Notes under the pieces: generated by a model
The model's input: the letters and a program-made list of their open reading frames with translations, nothing else
Databases searched by the model: none
What the model was told of the DNA's origin: nothing
Assembly (NCBI RefSeq): GCF_035222485.1
Contig: NC_085921.1
Coordinates: 2,480,001 to 2,544,000 of the forward strand
Direction of reading: 5' to 3'
Origin: Podospora pseudoanserina
Lineage: Eukaryota; Ascomycota; Sordariomycetes; Sordariales; Podosporaceae
Length of the DNA stretch: 64,000 nt
Made by a program: the position numbers and the translations under genes
In this document: positions 57,694-64,000 of the stretch, piece after piece
How positions within the stretch are numbered: position 1 is the stretch's first letter
Layout: every line of letters begins with the position of its first letter

Positions 57694-58619
57694 TCAAGAG
57701 GATGAGGCATCCCACAGGTTGATCGTACGTCGAATAGCGTCGCCAAGGGCGGTAGGCAAAATCCGCACCATAAAGTAAGGATCATTAACGTCCCGGATAT
57801 CATCCTCTCCGTAAGACCACCCACTCCACCAGTTGTGGGCGATACACGGCTTGAATATGTTTTGCTGGGCCATATTGGCCAGGTGAGCCATGATGACTCC
57901 CGCCGTTGACGGGTAGTTGTAAACGAGGACACTGCAACTGCCGTTGTTATCAGTGCAGAGGGCTTAGGCCTTGGGCTCGAATAATTCCACTTTGTCGTCT
58001 CGGTTTCCGATTTCCAGTTCTTGTTAACAACCATGTGAAACCGAAACTACCGGCCCTCTATAGGTAGTAGGCATGTAGCAATGTCGTGTATTCTTATAGG
58101 GAACACTTACTCCAAAGCTGTTCTATTGCTGTCTGGCAGTCCTCCTTCACCGGTGTCGATGTCTTGTTTGACAGGAAACATTCCGCTGTGGGATTCTTTG
58201 ATTTGCTGGGCAGGTCATCCTCGTTTGGGGGAGGACCAACAGCAACATCCGGGTCCTTCTGCCCCGTTAAATCGACGACCTTATTGTTAGCGTTCCATGT
58301 CTCGGAAATGCTGTTTGTGATATGGCCCTGCTGGTAGAGGAATGCGGTAACGTCCAGTAGAATCTAGGTCAGATTGGCATGTGCGATCTTTGGATATATT
58401 TTAGTTATATTGGACATTATACGCGTCAAAACTTATGGTATCTTCCGGGTCGGCGTGCTCTGCGGCGTATGCGTCGAATTGTTTAAGGACTTGATAGCCG
58501 TCGACTGCGCTCTCAATTTCTTTGAAGATAGGGCCACGCTGCATGGCCTGGACTTCAGATGATGCGGCAACAACCGACTTCAAAAGGTTGAAACAGAAAA
58601 TGAGGGTGAGAACAATCAT
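57694..58619 (-). CDS. Second secreted modular protein (paralogue), model incomplete or gene decaying
   Basis: The ATG at 58619 opens a signal peptide (MIVLTLIFCFNLLKSVVAA) and a short first exon. A second exon (58363-58111) reads ILLDVTAFLYQQGHITNS to VKEDCQTAIEQLW and ends with a phase-1 GTAAGT donor. A last exon (57962-57694) reads LCTDNNGSCSVLVYNYPSTA, then AQQNIFKPCIAHNWWSGW, to the stop. The DCQ-x7-intron boundary and the IFxxCI...SGW signature match the neighbouring gene. Two joins are troublesome. The good intron after exon 1 (GTATAA...CCTAG) does not keep frame, and the last intron needs a CTAAG acceptor, with in-frame stops if upstream acceptors are used. Either a splice site is unusual or the gene has begun to decay. 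The exact protein should not be trusted. Confidence 0.5.
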
Positions 58620-59249
58620 GATGATGTTGATGTTTTCCTTGGTCTCTAGGAGATGTGGATGATGATGATGTTTAAGAAATTAGCTGTACACTTATCAAAG
58701 ATCTCCCTGTTATATAGCCAACAATAAGGAGAGACATTTTTAGAAATGTCAGAAACTGTTACATCCGCCGGTTCCGTTACAATTGATTCGTCTCATCTAC
58801 TGTTTTTATCTCCCGCCTGACAGATGTGTTTGCTTTACAAGCAAAGAAACATACGTGCGTATTGTAGCTACCATTCATGATTCATTGTCCTTATTGGATG
58901 AGAATTGTAGCGAAAATCTCGGGCATATGTGACAGGAAATCAACACTTACTATATCAATCTCTAGTTCCATATCGCCAATAAAACTCCGGGTGTGGGACA
59001 ATCTCGCTGTTCCCAGTGACTCCTCGTTGGGCCCACTGACAACCTCATGTTGGGTGTCAACAAGGGTTTGTTGCCTGTTTGGCGAATTTGATTCGTAATC
59101 GCGCTTTGATTCATAAAGGCCAGCACATGCCACTTTTCAAGCCAAACGTGCCACATTTTCATCAAATTTGAAAATCTTTTCGAATTTCCATCATTCGGCT
59201 GTGATAGTCAATCGTCAAGCTAGTGCGTGGTGTGTGGTTAGATTGAGCC
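58620..59249. other. Divergent promoter region, secreted paralogue / ABC transporter
   Basis: 630 bp of AT-rich sequence shared by the two genes. Nothing recognised beyond a promoter role. Confidence 0.45.
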
Positions 59250-62200
59250 ATGTCTCAGGAATGGGATGTAGCGCCTGCTGCAGTTGTGACAGACTTTGTC
59301 GAGCGGTAAGCAAACCACCTTCTATTCCAACCTCCCAGCATTATGCCAACAGTAACGGCTGACCAATTTTCATTGATTGCTTAGCTGTTCTCAACTACAC
59401 CTCCCTCTTGTCATTCTTTCAGCGTCTTGCATCTTGCTCACATGGCAATTGCGAAAAACATCACCCGCCCAACAACGTACCGCTCAACCCCCCGCCAAAT
59501 CTGTCCGCGGTGCCTTTCTGACTGCCCTGGAAGGCTTCCTACTGGCGACGACCCTGTCGCTAAACTGGGAGGGCCTCGCTACAAGTGCGTCTGCTAGTTC
59601 CCGGGTCGGCATCACCTTCGGATCCTACCTAGGCGGATTGTATGTCTTGTCTCTGCTGCCGCCCACCGGCCTTGAGCATGCCGGAAGGGTTACTCGCTAT
59701 CATTCGGCTGCACTCTATGCTATTCTCTTGCTCTTGTCCGCCGTAACCAGTGGTGCTGATTCCATCGCTACCAATGTATCATTATCTCTGCTCATCACTG
59801 CGTTGCTCTCGCCGCGCCCGCACCAGAAGGATGGCCCCCTTGAGCTGGACGCGACGGGTGAATCCCAGTCCAGCATTTTTGGTCTTTGGTCGTTTGCCTG
59901 GCTAGACGGCATGCTCTTCAAGGCCTGGCGCACTGGGAGTCTCCAGTCTCGAGACGTACCGGAGCCGGCTTTGCTCAGCGCTGCCGACAAGCTTGTGATT
60001 CGAACCAAGCTGAGGAGGTGAGTCGTACATCTACCGTTATTACCATGTGTAACATGTATTGTGCTGACATTTCCCACCTGAGACCCAGTGGGTCCCTTGT
60101 TCATAGCCTTCTACGATACTTCGGACCCCAGCTGGCAGTTCAGGGCGTTGTGGCGGTTGCTTGGGCAGTCCTGACCTTCATGCCCACTTTGTTGTTAAGG
60201 TCAATCCTTCAATTTGTCGAGGGGCCAACAGAGTCCTCCATCGAGGAAGCTCAGGGTTATGTGGTGCTCGTATTTGTCACCAGTGTTTTGGCATCCGCTG
60301 CTGAGGCTCGAACCATTTGGCTTGGCCAGAAGATTGGGCTCCGGCTGAAGACAATCCTGATCGGCGAGGTCTATCACAAAGCCCTGAGGCGGCCGATGGC
60401 CGTTGGATCCTCGAGCGGTGGGCCTGAAGGGAAAACGGCTGATATTGGCACCATCATGAACCTCTTCACCGGCGATATCAACCAACTTGCTGATTTGGGG
60501 GCAAACATGCATCAGGTCTGGGCCTCAGTCCCCGTTCAAATATTCATGGCTGTCACGCTGCTCTGCTGGACTTTGGGACTCAGCGCGTTTGCAGGAATTG
60601 TGGTGATGGGCCTGATGGTGCCTGTCAACTCATGCATCGCCCGAAGTTTGGGTGCCATCCATATGCAAGTCATGGCTGCATCAGATGCCAGAATTCAGAG
60701 CACTACCGAGATGATACGAAGTATTCGAGTGATCAAGCTCACTGCTTGGGACTCCTTTTTTCAGCAAAAGATAGGTGACCAACGGGCCGCCGAACTCAAG
60801 GTACTTGATACCCGTTATATGCTCTGGACGATCTCTGCAACAATATGGTACGGTCTGCCGTTGCTGATTACCTTTTCTTCTTTCTTTTGTTACACAATAA
60901 TCGGGGGAAATTCATTGACACCTTCACTTACCTTCACGTCACTATCTCTCTTCAACCTCTTGAAGTCGCCACTCGACGACTTGATCAGCATTATTGGACG
61001 TGTCCAGAATTTCCTTGTAGCCGCCAGGCGGGTGGAGGGTTTCTTGGATGAGGAGGAAACAGAGAAACATCACGTTCTTGGTTCTCACACTGGTGGCCAA
61101 GTGGAAATTGGCTTCGAGCACGCGACATTCTCCTGGCCAGGACAGAGCAAGGCGGCAGATATCTCATCAAAGGACGGCAAGGCAACAGAAAATCCCAAAT
61201 CCTTCTCTCTGAAAAATCTGAACTTCAAATTCAAGGTCGGAAAGCTCAATATCGTCATTGGAGCTACCGGAAGCGGCAAGTCTTCACTCCTACACGCGCT
61301 ATTGGGAGAGATGCCGCTTGTATCGGGAAATGTGAGGATGCCTGCCGCAGCTTCTCGCGAAACTCTACCTAAGGACGAGAAGACAGATTTGGTCGAGGGT
61401 GTAGCGTTTTGTGCTCAGGAGGCTTGGCTAACCAACAACACGGTGCGCAACAACATCCTCTTCGGTCAACCGCTTATTGAAGAGCGCTACAGGGCTGTCC
61501 TACAGGCCTGCGCTCTTAAGCCTGACCTGAAAATACTGCCTCAAGGTGATCTAACCTCCGTTGGGGAGGGAGGCGTTTCTCTCTCTGGTGGACAGAAACA
61601 GCGCGTCTCCCTCGCACGCGCTGTTTATTCCAATGCGCGCCATCTGCTTCTTGATGACTGCTTGAGTGCTGTTGATGTTCACACCGCTTCCTGGGTCTTC
61701 GAAAGGTGCATTACAGGACGCTTGATGCAAGGACGTACGTGCATTCTGGCTACACACAGTGTAGCGCTTACAGCACCTGGCGCGGATTACATCCTCCGCA
61801 TCGACAATGGTACCGTGGTTGCCGCGGGTTCGCAACAGGACTTGGCAGTTCAAGGTCAACTTCCGGAACTTGCAAATGGGCCGGGCAACCATGCCACGCC
61901 TGAGGAGGTACCGAGCGATCGGGAAGCGGATCAGAAGCCCGTGGACGAAAAGAAGGGCAAGGAAGGGGAAAATTCTGACTCGCATGCCACTGAACCTGCT
62001 GGGCCGAACACAAGACAGACCATCATCAAATATCTCGCTTCCATGGGCGGACGGAAATACTGGATCTCCCTGGTCGTCTTCTTCGTGGCGCAACAGGTTG
62101 GTTCCATCACCGTGAACTGGTGGGTTCAACGACTCTCCAACGCAACGGTAGAAGTGCAACGCCGAGAAGATAATACAATCGAAGAGTCTCACTCATGGAG

Positions 62201-63870
62201 ATTGAAGCACTACTTTGTGATCTACGGTCTTCTTCTTGCTGTCTATTTTGCAGTCGGCTTCATGAGACTGTACATGTTGTCCATCGGCTCGCTGACGGCC
62301 TCGGTACGCATCCACGATAGTCTTCTCAAGTCTATTCTGAGTGCGGCTCTCAAGTTTTTCGATGATAAATCATTTGGTCAGTTGATCGGAGTGTTCTCTG
62401 GGGACATGCGGACTGTTGATCAAGACTTGGCCATGCTCGCCATTGCCACCCTACATTTCGTAGGGTCACTTATTGCTACCACCATTCTCATCGTCTTCAT
62501 TACTCCGCAGTTCTCCCTCCCAGCGATTCTCATCTCTCTTGTCTACTACTTTATTGCCAAGGTCTACATCTCCTCATCGAGCGACCTCAAAGCTCTTGAA
62601 TCGACGCGCCAGTCTCGGGTTTTCCAGCATTTTCATGAGACGCTCTCGGGAACCGTCACTATCCGTGCCTACGGCGCAGAGAGGGAATATCTGACTCAAA
62701 GTTCAGCTCTTCTTCGGAAGTTAAACCAGCCTTCATTCTTCCTGCGGGCCACGGAAAGGTGGTTGGTTCTCCGGCTCAGTCTTACAAGTGCCTTTGTTTC
62801 CCTGTTTGCGGGCTCCTTTTCCATCAGGAGTAACGGGGATGCCGGCACTATTGGGCTCAGCATGTCATATGCCATTGTTTTCTCGGAACAGGTACTGTGG
62901 TTGATTCGATATTACATGGTGACTATCCAGAACATGACTGCGTAAGTCGTCTACACTCTTCAAAGCAGTGAATCAACAAGCTAATTCCATGCCTTCTAGT
63001 CTCCAGCGCGTTTGTGGCTGCTTGGATGAAAGTACCGGGGCACAAGAGGAAAAATCTACCAGGGAACCAAGCAAAGAATGGCCTTCGTCAGGCTTCGTAG
63101 AATACCGCACAGTCTCTGCTCGCTACGCAGCCCATCTAGACCCCGTACTTAGGAATCTTTCTTTCCAAGTCCGGCCTTTGGAGAGGGTGGGCATCGTCGG
63201 CCGTACTGGTGCTGGAAAATCTAGTCTGGCACTCACTCTGCTGCGCGGCCTCGAGATCGAGAGCGGGCAGATTCTGATCGACGGGTTGGACACCAAAACG
63301 ATCGATTTGCACACGCTGCGCAGCCGGCTATCCTACGTACCGCAAGACCCGACGCTCTTTGCTGGGGCGTTGCGTCTGAATCTCGACCCATACAACGAAC
63401 ACACAGACGAGGAGGTTCTCGATGCCTTGAAACGAGTTGGCTTGTTCGATTCAAGTGAAGGAAGAGGGAAGTTTACGGATTTATCCTTCACTCTTGCAGA
63501 AAGGGGCTCAAACATATCCCAGGGACAAAGGCAACTCGTGTGCATTGCAAGTTCTGTGCTGAAAGGCTCCAAGGTAGTCGTCCTGGACGAAGCGACAGCG
63601 TCGATTGACCATGAGTCGGATATCAAGATTCAGGCGTGTATCCGGAGCATGGAGGCCACTGTCATTACGATTGCACATCGTCTACGTACTGTCATCGACT
63701 ATGATCGCATTCTGAGTCTGGACGCCGGGTGCATGAAGGAGTGCGACCATTCATGGGAGTTGCTTCAGCAGAAGAACGGCGTCTTCAGGGGGATGTGTGA
63801 TGCGGCGGTGGACCGGGAAGAGTTGTTTGCACTTTCTAAGGCGGCATGGGATAGTAGGCATTCCGCCTGA
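59250..63870 (+). CDS. Full-length ABCC (MRP-type) transporter
   Basis: Exons 59250-59305, 59385-60017, 60089-62941 and 63000-63870 encode 1470 residues; all three introns are phase 2. The start [19 protein letters not shown] is supported because its exon splices in phase to the hydrophobic [14 protein letters not shown]. An N-terminal TMD0-like set of helices (about 20-150) precedes TMD1. NBD1 has Walker [10 protein letters not shown] (about 620), signature [16 protein letters not shown] and the ABCC-type Walker [12 protein letters not shown]. After TMD2, NBD2 has [14 protein letters not shown] (about 1247), [24 protein letters not shown] and TIAHRLRT. Asp instead of Glu after Walker B in NBD1 and a non-canonical signature in NBD2 are typical of ABCC. 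It should export organic anions, conjugates or metabolites from the cell or into the vacuole; the substrate is unknown. Confidence 0.92.
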
Positions 63871-64000
63871 TGTTACGGACCTCGCATTTATTTGTTTTGA
63901 ATGTGATGAAGCAAGCTCATGAAGAGTGGGATATAGTGCAGCTGATATAGTAAGGTAGGTGGCTAAATCTTCCACTATCAAGCTAGAATTTCTTGGATAA
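63871..64000. other. 3' flank of the ABC transporter gene to the window edge
   Basis: 130 bp of trailer sequence. Nothing recognised. Confidence 0.5.

Noticed and set aside
1-64000. Looked for retroelements, long terminal repeats, capsid-type elements and CRISPR-like arrays
   Set aside because: No reverse transcriptase, integrase, capsid or transposase reading frames, no long direct repeats and no spaced repeat array were seen.

Overview
The window is nuclear DNA of a filamentous ascomycete, most likely a Sordariomycete of the Sordariales (Neurospora/Podospora/Chaetomium-like). The evidence is short introns (mostly 55-80 bp) with GTAAGT/GTATGT-like donors and CTAAC/CTGAC branch sites, and a gene set that reads throughout as filamentous-fungal orthologues. 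I could not search databases. Every name rests on protein motifs read by eye and on exon joins whose phases agree. Gene models were built by splicing, and each spliced length quoted is divisible by three.

Layout. 1-13.5 kb: SSD1/GUL-1 (-, 3' end outside the window), GLE1 (+), the SNARE TLG1 (-), ER cyclophilin B (+), TRM112 (+), BIG1 (-), RRP17 (+) and tropomyosin (-). 14-24.3 kb: a securin-like protein, the histone methyltransferase SET1 and V-ATPase subunit A, all +. 25.3-36.5 kb: a DUF4048-type protein (-), a Rad9/Crb2-type BRCT protein (+), a secreted cysteine-rich protein (-) and the mitotic-exit GTPase SPG1/TEM1 (-). 38.2-43 kb: glycine cleavage H protein (+), porphobilinogen deaminase HEM3 (-) and a PLAC8 protein with a long peptide-repeat tail (-). 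44.9-53.4 kb: CAND1/TIP120 (+), GMP synthase (-) and TRAPP subunit TRS31 (+). 53.9-63.9 kb: an unrecognised protein (-), two adjacent related secreted proteins (-) and a full-length ABCC transporter (+).

Most of the window is conserved housekeeping. It covers mRNA export, translation control, membrane traffic, cell wall, chromatin, proton pumping, heme, purine and glycine metabolism, and cell-cycle control. Genes alternate between strands and share divergent promoters; nothing suggests operons. I saw no tRNA, rRNA, CRISPR array, retroelement or intact transposon.

The accessory-looking part is 55.6-58.7 kb. A secreted glycoprotein there is built from modules, each ended by an intron at the same place and in the same phase. 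A second, possibly decayed, relative lies directly beside it. Other points worth attention are the PLAC8 protein with about 16 copies of an H-x-[LI]-x-x-D-x-[KR]-V repeat, two possible C-termini for cyclophilin B (soluble or membrane-anchored), a Rad9/Crb2-type protein with no visible Tudor domain, and a 46-bp inverted repeat pair around a 9-bp minisatellite at 6.6-7.2 kb.
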